A stretch of 64,000 bases of DNA, from contig DAIMXP010000003.1 of the NCBI GenBank assembly GCA_036734945.1, forward strand, positions 1-64,000. Direction: 5' to 3'. The notes under the pieces were generated by a model, which saw nothing but the letters and a program-made list of their open reading frames with translations, was not told the DNA's origin and did no database searches. Shown in pieces: positions 15,274 to 23,796 of this stretch. Within the stretch, counting starts at the first letter, position 1; the number at the start of each line of letters is the position of its first letter. Both the position numbers and the translations under genes were made by a program. The DNA comes from UBA4733 sp036734945 (GTDB lineage Bacteria > Chloroflexota > UBA4733).

Positions 15274-18015
15274 CTACCTCCCGTCAGAGGCAGCCTCTGA
15301 TGCATTCGCTCGCGCCGCCGCGCGCTCCAGGTTCAGCCCCAGCAGCCGACTCAGTATCTCCTCATCGCTCAACTCGTGCGGCCACCCGTAGGCGTCGAGC
15401 ACCGCCTGATCGAGCGTGCGGTGCGCCAGATCGAGCCAGGTGGGACGCTGGTTGTACAGGTTGGTGAGCGTGCGCCGCCTCAGTTCCTCAGCCGAAGCGT
15501 CCGGCGGGTTCAGCCAGGCATCGCGCTTTCGCACGAGTTCTTGCGCCGCTCCGGCAATGGCCTGGACGCGCGGATCGTCTGGCGGCTCCTGGCCCGGGGG
15601 CCAGGGGAAGGGGAAGGTCTCGAACGTCCGTTGAGAAGAGTAGCGCGGGTCATTGCCGACGCCCATGCGCGCACCTTGCTTGAGCGACCATATCTCGTGG
15701 ACCCTGGATTGGAGAACACCAAAGCAATAATCGTCGTCGCGTGCGATGACGTGGAGCGTGTGATCGGGGATAACGTCGGTGCTCATCCAGATAAAAAGTC
15801 GATGCTTTGCGACTTCTGGCGTCACGATACACCGGCGGAGTCCCTTTATTGCTTGCCGAAGGCCGGGGCGGGCCTCCCCATATATCCACCATCGCAAACG
15901 CATGCGGTCGCGTCGGTTCTCGTCACGTAGCGGCTTGACATGCCGCCGGACGTACTCAAAGGGAAGTTCGTACTGCGATGCGTCGTGTTCACTCATCGAA
16001 ACGCCGAAGTCGATCACCCAGGCATCCCGCGGGCGTGCCGTTATGTCACGGCCAATCAATCGGTGCTTCACAACGTCGCGGTTGGGACGCCCGTTTGTAT
16101 TGACAGGAGCAGCAAGCATCGCCTGTGCCGCTGCACCATCCAGGTCAAACGGCCCCGCCTTCATCATACCGAGGAAGCAATACCCGCGATTCTCCACCAG
16201 CGTGACGGCACGCGTTATGTCGGCGGTCGCTGTCAGGTCGGAGTGGATATCGGAGACGGGGACACCATCCAGCGTTATTCCTCGCTCGGTTCCATTGTCA
16301 AAGCCAACCATCGAAACGCGCACCGATGCGCCGTTCAGGACCCACGGCCGGTCTCCCCAGGCCATGAAGATGCCTCCGCTGGCCTTGATGCGCTCCAGCA
16401 CCGGGCGGTTGCCAGACTGTCGGATTGAGTTGGTGGCGAGCAATCCGACGCGCCGTGTTTTCCCTGCGACAATCTGTGCCCGTGCGAGCTCAAACCAATA
16501 GGTGACCAGGTCCGCCCCACCCGGCACTCGGCCCCCGTACAGGGCACGCACTTGCTCGGCGTAGGCATCGCCAAGTTCACCCCGCATCCGCTTGTCACCC
16601 AAGAAAGGTGGATTGCCGATGATGATGTCCGCCTCCGGCCACTCCGGCTCGATGGGCCGACCTTGCTCGTCGTGCCCCAGGATGGCGTCCATCGCTTTGA
16701 TGTTGTCCAGGCGGCGGAGGATGGTGCCGGAGACGGTGGCGAAGCCGTTGTCGTGCAGCCACTGGAGGTAGCCGATCCAGACCACGACTTGGGCCAGCTC
16801 GTGGGCGTAGGGGTTGACTTCGATGCCGTAGAGTTGCTCCGGCTTCACCTGGGGGAACCAGGTCGTCAGGCCGTGCTGGGCGGCAAAGGTGATGACGGCT
16901 TTCTCCAGGTCCAGTAACTGCTTGAGGGCCACGTAGAGGAAGTTGCCGCTGCCGCAGGCGGGGTCCAGCACGCGCACTGTCGAGAGTTTGCTGGAGAAGC
17001 CGACGAGCAGGCGGCGCAGGGCGTCTTGCTGGCGGAGGCGGGCGGGGCCGCTGGCGGCGTCGCGTTTGGCGACGAGGGTGAGGGCCTGCTGCTGGAGGTC
17101 GGCCCATTCCCGGCGCAGCGGGGCCATCAGCACCGGCTCGACGATCAGCAGGATGTCGTCGCGGCTGGTGTAGTGGGCGCCGAGCTGGGCGCGCTTGGCG
17201 GGATCGAGGCTGCGCTCGAAGAGGGTGCCGAAGATCGCCGGCTCCACGCTGGCCCAGTTGAGGCGGCAGGCGCGGGCCAGCACGCCAAGGTCGGCGCGGG
17301 TGAGGTCCAAGGCCGAATCGTCGGCGAAGAGGCCGCCGTTGAAGTGGGCGATGTCGTCGGCGCCGAAGTAGCCGCCGCTCGCCATGGCCTCGAACAGCGA
17401 CTGCAGGCGGCGGCGAAAGTCGGCTGGCCGCTGGTTGGTACTCTCCACCAGGCGGGTCAGCAGCTTGGAGGGCAGCAGTTGGATGTCCTGGGCGAAGAGG
17501 CAGAAGAGCAGGCGCATGAGGAAGTGGGCGGACTGCTCGGGGTCGGCGCCGGCGATGCTCAGGCTGGCGGCCAGTTGGGCGAACTCGCGGGCAGCGGCTT
17601 CGGTGACCTGGGCGGTGGTCTGCTGGGGACGCAGTTGCTCCGGGTTGGTGAAGAGCGAACGCAGCACCTCGAGGGGCGAGAGCCAGGAGCCGTCCACGGC
17701 GTCCCCTCTGGCCAGGTCGGCCAGCGAAAAGGTGTAGACGCGGGTGACGGTGTTGGTGAAGTTGGTGTGAACGGCGAAGTGGTTGAGGTCGCAGACGACG
17801 AGCAGCGGCGGGTTCTCCAGGTTCTCGCGGTAGGTGAGCAGTTGGCGATAGGCGGCGTCGAGGTTGGCCTGGCGTTTCTTGTACTCCCAGGCGAAGTGGC
17901 CGCGCAGCCAGACGTCGGCGAAACCCTGACCACCGCCGGTCTTCTGGACGCCTTTCTCGAAGGTGTAGAAGGTACCTTCCTGGTCTGCTGCGGCGGGCGC
18001 CGGATGGCCAAGCAT
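15274..18015 (-). CDS. MmeI-like Type IIG/IIL restriction-methyltransferase
   Basis: At least 913 residues. The N-terminal nuclease has the PD-(D/E)xK pattern GFADVWLRGHFAWEYKKRQ (Asp about 34, Glu-x-Lys about 44-46). A helical linker follows, then the N6-adenine methylase domain with motif I LDPACGSGNF (about 350-359) and motif IV IIGNPPFLGD (about 466-474), and a C-terminal target-recognition region. These enzymes cut and methylate with one polypeptide and recognise one strand-asymmetric site. The same frame continues upstream of the first ATG to about 18140 with family-like sequence (PLPDFIARWQNTKLSERSAA), yet has no ATG, GTG or TTG, so the true start is unclear. It is followed by the 480-residue gene. 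Confidence 0.85.
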   Translation of the reverse strand: MLGHPAPAAADQEGTFYTFEKGVQKTGGGQGFADVWLRGHFAWEYKKRQANLDAAYRQLLTYRENLENPPLLVVCDLNHFAVHTNFTNTVTRVYTFSLADLARGDAVDGSWLSPLEVLRSLFTNPEQLRPQQTTAQVTEAAAREFAQLAASLSIAGADPEQSAHFLMRLLFCLFAQDIQLLPSKLLTRLVESTNQRPADFRRRLQSLFEAMASGGYFGADDIAHFNGGLFADDSALDLTRADLGVLARACRLNWASVEPAIFGTLFERSLDPAKRAQLGAHYTSRDDILLIVEPVLMAPLRREWADLQQQALTLVAKRDAASGPARLRQQDALRRLLVGFSSKLSTVRVLDPACGSGNFLYVALKQLLDLEKAVITFAAQHGLTTWFPQVKPEQLYGIEVNPYAHELAQVVVWIGYLQWLHDNGFATVSGTILRRLDNIKAMDAILGHDEQGRPIEPEWPEADIIIGNPPFLGDKRMRGELGDAYAEQVRALYGGRVPGGADLVTYWFELARAQIVAGKTRRVGLLATNSIRQSGNRPVLERIKASGGIFMAWGDRPWVLNGASVRVSMVGFDNGTERGITLDGVPVSDIHSDLTATADITRAVTLVENRGYCFLGMMKAGPFDLDGAAAQAMLAAPVNTNGRPNRDVVKHRLIGRDITARPRDAWVIDFGVSMSEHDASQYELPFEYVRRHVKPLRDENRRDRMRLRWWIYGEARPGLRQAIKGLRRCIVTPEVAKHRLFIWMSTDVIPDHTLHVIARDDDYCFGVLQSRVHEIWSLKQGARMGVGNDPRYSSQRTFETFPFPWPPGQEPPDDPRVQAIAGAAQELVRKRDAWLNPPDASAEELRRRTLTNLYNQRPTWLDLAHRTLDQAVLDAYGWPHELSDEEILSRLLGLNLERAAARANASEAASDGR

Positions 18016-18287
18016 CTGGCAGAGGTCGAGGAAGTGCTGCTGGGCGGCACTACGCTCGGAGAGTTTGGTGTTCTGCCAGCGGGCGATGAAATCGGGCAGG
18101 GGCAGGGCGGGGGTGATGAGGTGGTCGATCGCGCGGCTCCCTGTCTGTGTGGCAACCTGTCGGCAAGGGTAGTGTAGGGAGCGGCCGGGGGGATTGCAAA
18201 TGGGGCCAAGATCAGGAGAGAGGTCCCTGTTCGCGTCGTATCATGCGAGCACACCACAGTCGGGGAGACGGCACGGGAGGTACGCAC

Positions 18288-18932
18288 ATGGTTGACGTTG
18301 GGATTGCCCGAGCGCGGCCTACCGTGCTCCAGGGCGTTACGTGGGAGGCGTATGAGCGGCTGCTCCAGGCGCACGAAGGGGCAAGCGCCCCCCGCTTGAC
18401 CTATGATCGGGGGACGCTGGAAATTATGAGCCCGCTGGCGATTCATGAGCGACTGAACCGTCAGCTCGAGCTGTTGCTACCGATCATTGCTGAGGCCACA
18501 GGCGCCGACCTGTCTAGCCTGGGTTCGACCACCTTTAGCCGGGAGGACCTGCAACGCGGCTTTGAGCCGGACTCCTGCTTTTATGTTCAGAATGAGGCCA
18601 TGGTTCGTGGAAAGGCTCGCATTGACCTGCACGTGGACCCGCCGCCGGATCTCGTCTTCGAGGTGGATATTACGCACTCCACGCTGGACAAGCTCGCTAT
18701 ATATGCGCAGATTGGCGTGCCGGAGGTCTGGCGCTACAACGGTGAGCGCTTCCAGGTGATGATCTTGACGGGCGACCACTACAACGAGCAAAGCAAAAGC
18801 CAGGCGTTTCCGCTGGCCAGCGCCGCGGCGCTGGCATGGCTCTTCCGCGACAGTATCATGCTGAGCAATATGGCCTGGATCCGGCGCGCCCGCGCCTGGG
18901 TGCGGGACCTGGGGCCGAACGCCACCACCTGA
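18288..18932 (+). CDS. Uma2-family (PD-(D/E)xK fold) endonuclease-like protein
   Basis: 214 residues from an ATG with GGGAGG upstream. The family pattern is complete: LTYDRGTLEIMSPLAIHE near the start, then a helix, FEPDSCFYVQN, PPPDLVFEVDITHSTLDKLA and YAQIGVPEVWRYN. The Glu, Asp and Glu residues of these blocks correspond to the nuclease centre. Uma2 proteins are abundant in cyanobacteria and Chloroflexota and their biological role is unsettled. It diverges from the restriction gene and is the last gene before the phage module. Confidence 0.8.
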   Translation: MVDVGIARARPTVLQGVTWEAYERLLQAHEGASAPRLTYDRGTLEIMSPLAIHERLNRQLELLLPIIAEATGADLSSLGSTTFSREDLQRGFEPDSCFYVQNEAMVRGKARIDLHVDPPPDLVFEVDITHSTLDKLAIYAQIGVPEVWRYNGERFQVMILTGDHYNEQSKSQAFPLASAAALAWLFRDSIMLSNMAWIRRARAWVRDLGPNATT

Positions 18933-19054
18933 CGCCGCCGGGCAGCCAGGTCCCTGAAATCGCGGCCCACCCCTGCCAAACCTGTCCCATTTTATACCCC
19001 CAGACCCCTATTCCCCCCTGGTAGCGGCGGGTACTCTACTCACGCTGGAGAAAT

Positions 19055-19068
19055 AGAACATTAGTTCT
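19055..19068. promoter_or_regulatory. LexA-type palindrome upstream of the phage module
   Basis: AGAACATTAGTTCT is a perfect palindrome of the form GAAC-N4-GTTC, the core of the SOS box of Gram-positive bacteria and actinobacteria. It sits about 45 bp before the first phage gene, where a repressor would block transcription. That it binds LexA in this organism is inference. Confidence 0.45.
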
Positions 19069-19112
19069 CTTTCAGCACGGCCCGATGACCAGTTGGGAAG
19101 ATGGGAACGGCG

Positions 19113-19556
19113 ATGAGTGTTGAGGTTGCGCCGGAAACTGGCGAGGCGCTGCGGGCGCGGCAGGTGGCGGAAGTGGAGGCGATGTTGGTGCAGAGCGGCG
19201 TGGAGGTCCACGCGCTGGTGATGGAGCAACTGCGCTGGCAGATTGGGCAGGGAACGGTGACACCGGCGCTGGTAGCGTTGCTGGGCCAGGCGCGCGCCGC
19301 AATGCTGCGCGGTCTGCGCCAGCCGGAGAAGGTGACGCGCCAGGAAGCCCCGGCCACGACGGCCGGCGCCGGGCTGCCGATGACGAAGGAAGGACGGTCG
19401 TTCGACTTTGCGGCCTTCGCCAAACTCTTCCTCAGTCTCGCAGGATACGCTGCAGCGAGCGCAAGCCCTGTTGGAACGGACGATCCTGAACTCGCCCTGG
19501 GTGCCCCACGCGCCGACGACGAAGCAGGCAGCCTTCCTGGCAGTGCCCGTTCGTGA
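19113..19556 (+). CDS. Possible small terminase subunit
   Basis: 147 residues from ATG 19113. The first ~110 residues are helical (RARQVAEVEAMLVQSGVEVH, VMEQLRWQIGQGTVTPALVA), and the tail is Ala/Gly-rich. Position directly before the large terminase suggests the small, DNA-binding terminase subunit, but no helix-turn-helix is evident. It overlaps the large-terminase frame by about 150 nt, which is long for a real overlap. Either the terminase starts later than 19408 or this gene has lost its original end. Confidence 0.5.
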   Translation: MSVEVAPETGEALRARQVAEVEAMLVQSGVEVHALVMEQLRWQIGQGTVTPALVALLGQARAAMLRGLRQPEKVTRQEAPATTAGAGLPMTKEGRSFDFAAFAKLFLSLAGYAAASASPVGTDDPELALGAPRADDEAGSLPGSARS

Positions 19557-20736
19557 GGCGCTGTTTGGCGGCGCGGCTGGAGGAGGAAAATCGGACAGCT
19601 TGCTCATGGCCGCCTTGCAGTATGTGGATGAGCCGGGTTACGCCGCCATCCTCTTCCGGCGCACCTACGCCGACCTGGCGCTGCCGGGGGCGATTATGGA
19701 CCGCTCCAAGGAATGGTTGAGCGGCAAGGGGGCGGCGGGCGGCGCGCGCTGGAACGAGCGGGAGAAGACGTGGACCTTCCCCAGCGGCGCAACGGTGTCG
19801 TTCGGCTACCTGGAGCACGAGAAGGACAAGTACCGATACCAAGGTAGCGAGCTGCAATTCGTTGCTTTCGATGAATTGACCCAGTTCGGGGAAGGGCAAT
19901 ATCGCTACCTGTTCAGCCGGTTGCGGCGGCTGAAGGGCAGCAACGTGCCGCTGCGTATGCGGGCAGCCAGCAACCCCGGCGGTCCGGGTCACGGCTGGGT
20001 GCTGCAGCGCTTCATCACGGAGCGGCGGCCGGATCGGCTGTTCATCCCGGCGACACTGGACGACAACCCGTACCTGGATCGCGACGAGTACATCAAGAGT
20101 CTGCACGACCTCGACCCCTACACGCGGCAGCAGTTGCTGGACGGCGACTGGTTCGCCCGGCCGCCGGGCCACAAGTTCCGGCGGGAGTGGTTTGCTGTCG
20201 TAGATGCTGTGCCGGCAGCGGCGCGGCGGGTGCGTTTCTGGGACCTTGCCGCTACCGAAGCGCGGGCCGGAGCGGACCCGGATTGGACATGTGGCGCCCT
20301 GCTGGCCGAACTGGAGGGGCGCTACTGGCTCTGCGACATCCGGCGCATCCGGGCGACGCCGCAAGGGGTGGAAGCGCTGGTGCGCCAGACCGCCGAGTTG
20401 GACGGGCGCGAGGTGGACATCTGGATGGAGCAGGAGCCGGGCAGCAGTGGCGTGAAGGTGATCGACGACTACGCCCGGCGGATGCTGGCCGGCTGGAGCT
20501 TTCGCGGCCATCGCTCCACGGGCAGCAAGGAGATTCGCGCCAACCCACTGAGCGCGGCGGCCGAAGCCGGCAACGTGCTGCTGCTGCGCGGCGCCTGGAT
20601 CAGCGAGTTCCTGGACGAAGCGGAGAGCTTCCCCACCGGCCTGCACGACGACCAGGTCGACGCCGTCAGCGGCGCCATGGCGATGCTGACGACGAACAAC
20701 GACGTAGCGAGTTTCCTGGCGGCGATGCGGGGGTGA
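19408..20736 (+). CDS. Phage terminase large subunit
   Basis: A 442-residue protein that packages phage DNA. The ATPase half has Walker A GGAAGGGKS (about residues 52-60) and Walker B FVAFDE (about 150). The nuclease half has the RNase-H-type acidic residues in RFWDLAATEARAG, IWMEQEPGSSG and GLHDDQVDAVSGAMAML. The TTG start at 19408 is uncertain because no ATG or GTG precedes the ATPase motif in frame. It is the second gene of the structural operon and the best evidence that the region encodes a tailed phage. Confidence 0.85.
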   Translation: MRPSPNSSSVSQDTLQRAQALLERTILNSPWVPHAPTTKQAAFLAVPVREALFGGAAGGGKSDSLLMAALQYVDEPGYAAILFRRTYADLALPGAIMDRSKEWLSGKGAAGGARWNEREKTWTFPSGATVSFGYLEHEKDKYRYQGSELQFVAFDELTQFGEGQYRYLFSRLRRLKGSNVPLRMRAASNPGGPGHGWVLQRFITERRPDRLFIPATLDDNPYLDRDEYIKSLHDLDPYTRQQLLDGDWFARPPGHKFRREWFAVVDAVPAAARRVRFWDLAATEARAGADPDWTCGALLAELEGRYWLCDIRRIRATPQGVEALVRQTAELDGREVDIWMEQEPGSSGVKVIDDYARRMLAGWSFRGHRSTGSKEIRANPLSAAAEAGNVLLLRGAWISEFLDEAESFPTGLHDDQVDAVSGAMAMLTTNNDVASFLAAMRG

Positions 20737-20747
20737 AGGGAGCAACC

Positions 20748-22325
20748 ATGCTGGATTGGGTGCGGGCGCAACAGGCGAAAAGCAGCAGCCTGAGCAAGGC
20801 GGGCGGCGCGGTGCCGGCCGGCAGCTCTCGGTCGCTGGCGGCGGAGGCGGCGCGGCTGAACCGAGAGTTCGGGGCGGCGGGTGGCGATAGCGTGCAGTTC
20901 GGGCCGGGGACGCCGCCGGCAGCGGAGCCGCTGGACGGCAGTGGGCAGCCACGGGCATTCCCCTACCGGACCGGCTGGAACGTGCCGAGCCTGCCGGGCG
21001 AAGGACGACCGCTGGATTTCACCACGTTACGTCAACTGGCAGACACCTATGACTTACTGCGCAAGGCTATCGAGATTCGCAAGGACGAGTTGTGCTCGCT
21101 GCAGTTCGACGTGGTGGCGCGCGACCCGGACCGGCGGCGGGCGCGGCAGATCGTCAAGGACCAGCAGGCCAAGATTGCCGCCATCCGCGAGTTCTTCGCC
21201 TTCCCCGACCGGCAGCACACCTGGCAGGGCTGGCTACGGCGGGTGTTGGAGGACTACTTCGTCATCGACGCCGTCAGCATCTGGAAGTGGCGGACGCTGG
21301 GCGGCAAGCTGCACGGCTTGCGCCTGCTGGACGGGGCCACGATCAAGCCGTTGTTGAGCGTGCAGGGCGACACGCCACCGCCACCGGCTCCCGCCTATCA
21401 GCAGTACCTGTATGGCGTGGCGCGGGATTCGTTCCGGGCCGACGAGCTAATCTACGCGCCGAAGAACCGCCGCAATCACACGCCCTATGGGTTCTCAGCA
21501 GTCGAGCAATTTCTGTGGCATATCAACGAGGCGCTGCGCTACGCGCGTTTCCGGCTCGATTTCTTCAGCGACGGCACGCTCCCCGAGGGTGTGGCGGTGG
21601 CGCCGCCGGGGACGGATGCCCGGCAGTTGCGGGAGTTGCGCGAGTGGTGGGACGGCATCATGGCCGGCGACACGCGCGCGCTGCACAAGCTGCAATGGGT
21701 GCCGGCAGGGACGAGCTTCCACGCCTTCAAGACTTTCGAGTTCAGCGTGGAGTTTGCGCGCTGGCTGGTCGAGGTGACCTGTGCGGCGCTGGACGTGACG
21801 CCGCAGGAAATGGGCTTCGCGCCGGAACACGGTGGGCTGGGCGGCAAAGGCTACGCCGAGGAGCAATCCACGGTGCTCAAGCGGAAGTCCACCTTCCCGC
21901 TGACGCGCTGGCTCTGCGACGAGATATTCAACCCGCTGATCTGGCAGGAGTTCGACGCGCCGGAGCTGCAGGCATCGTTCCGCGACATGGGCGATGAGGA
22001 AGACCGCCTGCAGGCGATGCAGGCCCGCGACCTGGCCATCCGCAACGGCACTTTGTCGGTCGATCAGGCGGTGGAAGAGGACGGCGGCGAACCGCCGGGC
22101 ATCGGGCGCATCTTCGTCTTCGGCACGTCGGTGCTGTTCGAGCCGGACCTGATTCAAGGGTCGCTGCACGGGGCTCCCGGCACGGCGCCGCAGCCGCAGC
22201 CGGCGGCAACGGCGGCGGCGCCGGCACAGGATCACGCGGGAGCGCGCGTGGTGCAGCAGGAGCTGGCGGAAAGCCGCGTGGCAGCGCGACGCGAGGAACG
22301 CGCCAGCTTGGGGAGCAGCCTATAG
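20748..22325 (+). CDS. Phage portal protein
   Basis: 525 residues from ATG 20748, 11 nt after the terminase stop. After a Gly/Ala-rich N-terminus the sequence is typical of portals of the HK97/SPP1 class: YDLLRKAIEIRKDELCSLQF, ELIYAPKNRRNHTPYGFSAV and the long helix before VEVTCAALDVTPQEMGFAPE. It forms the dodecameric ring at one capsid vertex through which DNA enters. The C-terminal ~60 residues are Ala/Pro/Gln-rich and probably flexible. Confidence 0.8.
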   Translation: MLDWVRAQQAKSSSLSKAGGAVPAGSSRSLAAEAARLNREFGAAGGDSVQFGPGTPPAAEPLDGSGQPRAFPYRTGWNVPSLPGEGRPLDFTTLRQLADTYDLLRKAIEIRKDELCSLQFDVVARDPDRRRARQIVKDQQAKIAAIREFFAFPDRQHTWQGWLRRVLEDYFVIDAVSIWKWRTLGGKLHGLRLLDGATIKPLLSVQGDTPPPPAPAYQQYLYGVARDSFRADELIYAPKNRRNHTPYGFSAVEQFLWHINEALRYARFRLDFFSDGTLPEGVAVAPPGTDARQLRELREWWDGIMAGDTRALHKLQWVPAGTSFHAFKTFEFSVEFARWLVEVTCAALDVTPQEMGFAPEHGGLGGKGYAEEQSTVLKRKSTFPLTRWLCDEIFNPLIWQEFDAPELQASFRDMGDEEDRLQAMQARDLAIRNGTLSVDQAVEEDGGEPPGIGRIFVFGTSVLFEPDLIQGSLHGAPGTAPQPQPAATAAAPAQDHAGARVVQQELAESRVAARREERASLGSSL

Positions 22326-22335
22326 GGAGGAACGC

Positions 22336-23118
22336 ATGCCGGCCTTTGGCTTTCATCTCCTGCCGGGCAGCGCTCCGGCGGCGGTGGCGCGGGCGGCGCA
22401 AGGAGCGCCGGTGGTCAAAGTATGCGACGCCGCAGCGATCCCCGTGGCCCGTGCCGCGGGCGCCCGGTTCGTCTACTACCGGCCCTACCTGCCCGATGAT
22501 GGGGACTGCGCCGATGGCGCGAGTTGGGCGCACACGGTCTGGCAGGCGCTGCAGCAGGCGGGCGGCGCGGCGCCGGAGGCGATCTGCTTTCGCAACGAGT
22601 GCTCGGCGACCAGCCGGACGGCGGAGCAGTATCTGGCCTTCCGGGCAACGTTGCGGGCGCTGGGCTATGGCGGTCTGGTCGTCCTCGGCAGCTTCAGCAT
22701 GGGGACGCCGGACTGGCCGGGCTGGGCCGCGCTGCTGGCCGGATTGGACGGCGCGCGACCCGACGGGATCGACCTGCACGAATACTGGTCGCTCAGTATC
22801 GACGGCTCCGCACCCTGGTGGGCCTTACGGCATCAGGAGGCGATACGGCGAGGACTGTTGCCGAAGGATTGGCCCATCTATATCGGGGAATGTGGTTCCG
22901 ACGACGTGGGCACGGAAGACGCGCAGCAGCGCCGAGGCTGGAACGACAACGGCAAACTCACGGCGGAGCAGGAGCTGAGCAACCTGCTTCAGTATCGCCG
23001 CCGTTGTGCCCCCAGTGTGTATGCCTGTTTCGTCTTTGCCGACGGCAACGCTGATCCGCAGTGGGCGAGCTATCACACCTTCGACACGCCGCTGGAAGCA
23101 GGACTGCGGACGACGTGA
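22336..23118 (+). CDS. Phage glycosidase-like protein (TIM-barrel type)
   Basis: A 260-residue protein with a probable TIM-barrel fold: FGFHLLPG at the start, VVKVCDAAA, the strand-like ARFVYYRPYL, ICFRNECSA with a possible acid/base Glu, GIDLHEYWSLS, and WPIYIGECGSDDV with a possible nucleophile Glu. The two Glu-bearing strands fit a retaining glycosidase of the GH5/GH39 type. It has no signal peptide. Between portal and protease, its role may be wall digestion at infection or release. The family is not certain. Confidence 0.55.
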   Translation: MPAFGFHLLPGSAPAAVARAAQGAPVVKVCDAAAIPVARAAGARFVYYRPYLPDDGDCADGASWAHTVWQALQQAGGAAPEAICFRNECSATSRTAEQYLAFRATLRALGYGGLVVLGSFSMGTPDWPGWAALLAGLDGARPDGIDLHEYWSLSIDGSAPWWALRHQEAIRRGLLPKDWPIYIGECGSDDVGTEDAQQRRGWNDNGKLTAEQELSNLLQYRRRCAPSVYACFVFADGNADPQWASYHTFDTPLEAGLRTT

Positions 23119-23193
23119 ACCGCGCCGGCAGTTGGTGTTCCGCCGGTGACCGGCGGTTCCAGCGCCTCTGGGCGCAGAAAGAAGCAGCAACCC

Positions 23194-23742
23194 ATGAACG
23201 TGGTGGATGCCATCCCCGAGCTGGATCAAGGGCCGACACGCCTGTGCTGGGCGGAGTGCGTACAGGAGGTCTTCGCCGGCGCCGGCTACAGCGTGAGCGT
23301 GTACGACCTGTACCGCCAGGTCAAAGGGCGCGATTACGTGCCGCCGGGGGAGACGGCCACCTTCGCGGAGCTGACGGCCTGCGTGCGCGCGGCCGCGGCG
23401 CTGACGGGGGCAACCCTCCGTTGGTACGGCGTCGGCGGTCGCGTGAACGACCTGGCGACGTTCGACCAGTTGCTGCGCGACGGCAATTGGCTCGTGATCG
23501 TCGGCGCCAACGAGCAGACGCTGGTGAACGATCTTGGCCTGGCGGAGAGCGTCGACTACGGGCACTACTTCCTCTGCCGCCATGTCGACTTCGATGGCGA
23601 CGGCACGCCGGAGACGGACACCATCGATAGTTACCGGTCCTACGACCATGTGCCGGTGCGAATTCCATTAACGGCCGTCCACGACGCGATGGTGCGGAAT
23701 TGGGATGCCGAGTATGACGCGCTGGCGTTTCAGGTGGGGTGA
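23194..23742 (+). CDS. Papain-like (C39-type) peptidase
   Basis: 182 residues from ATG 23194; an alternative start exists at 23146. The catalytic Cys is in GPTRLCWAECVQEV, the catalytic His in DYGHYFLCRHVD and a conserved Asp in VDFDGDGTPETDTI, the pattern of C39-like or papain-fold peptidases. It could cut peptidoglycan cross-links or process virion proteins. It follows the glycosidase, so two cell-wall-type enzymes lie side by side inside the head module. No strong ribosome site precedes it. Confidence 0.6.
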   Translation: MNVVDAIPELDQGPTRLCWAECVQEVFAGAGYSVSVYDLYRQVKGRDYVPPGETATFAELTACVRAAAALTGATLRWYGVGGRVNDLATFDQLLRDGNWLVIVGANEQTLVNDLGLAESVDYGHYFLCRHVDFDGDGTPETDTIDSYRSYDHVPVRIPLTAVHDAMVRNWDAEYDALAFQVG

Positions 23743-23755
23743 GGGTCACCGGGGA

Positions 23756-23782
23756 GGGCAGGCACGGGGACCTGCCCCTACG
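23756..23782. repeat. Palindromic repeat of the chromosomal GGGCAGGCACGGGG family
   Basis: The segment GGGCAGGCACGGGGACCTGC (then CCCTACG) is close to the arms of the large inverted repeat at 49421-49517 in host DNA. It lies between the peptidase gene and the protease-scaffold gene of the phage module. Confidence 0.6.
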
Positions 23783-23796
23783 ACGAAGGACATGAA

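Noticed and set aside
19113..19133. TerS N-terminus MSVEVAP as another copy of the MSAXVAH unit
   Set aside because: Codons and bases differ too much (GTT, GAG, GTT, GCG), the hairpin is absent and the place is different; coincidence is likely.
19432..20958. 508-codon minus-strand frame over the terminase
   Set aside because: Antisense to a well-supported terminase and without ribosome site or domain.
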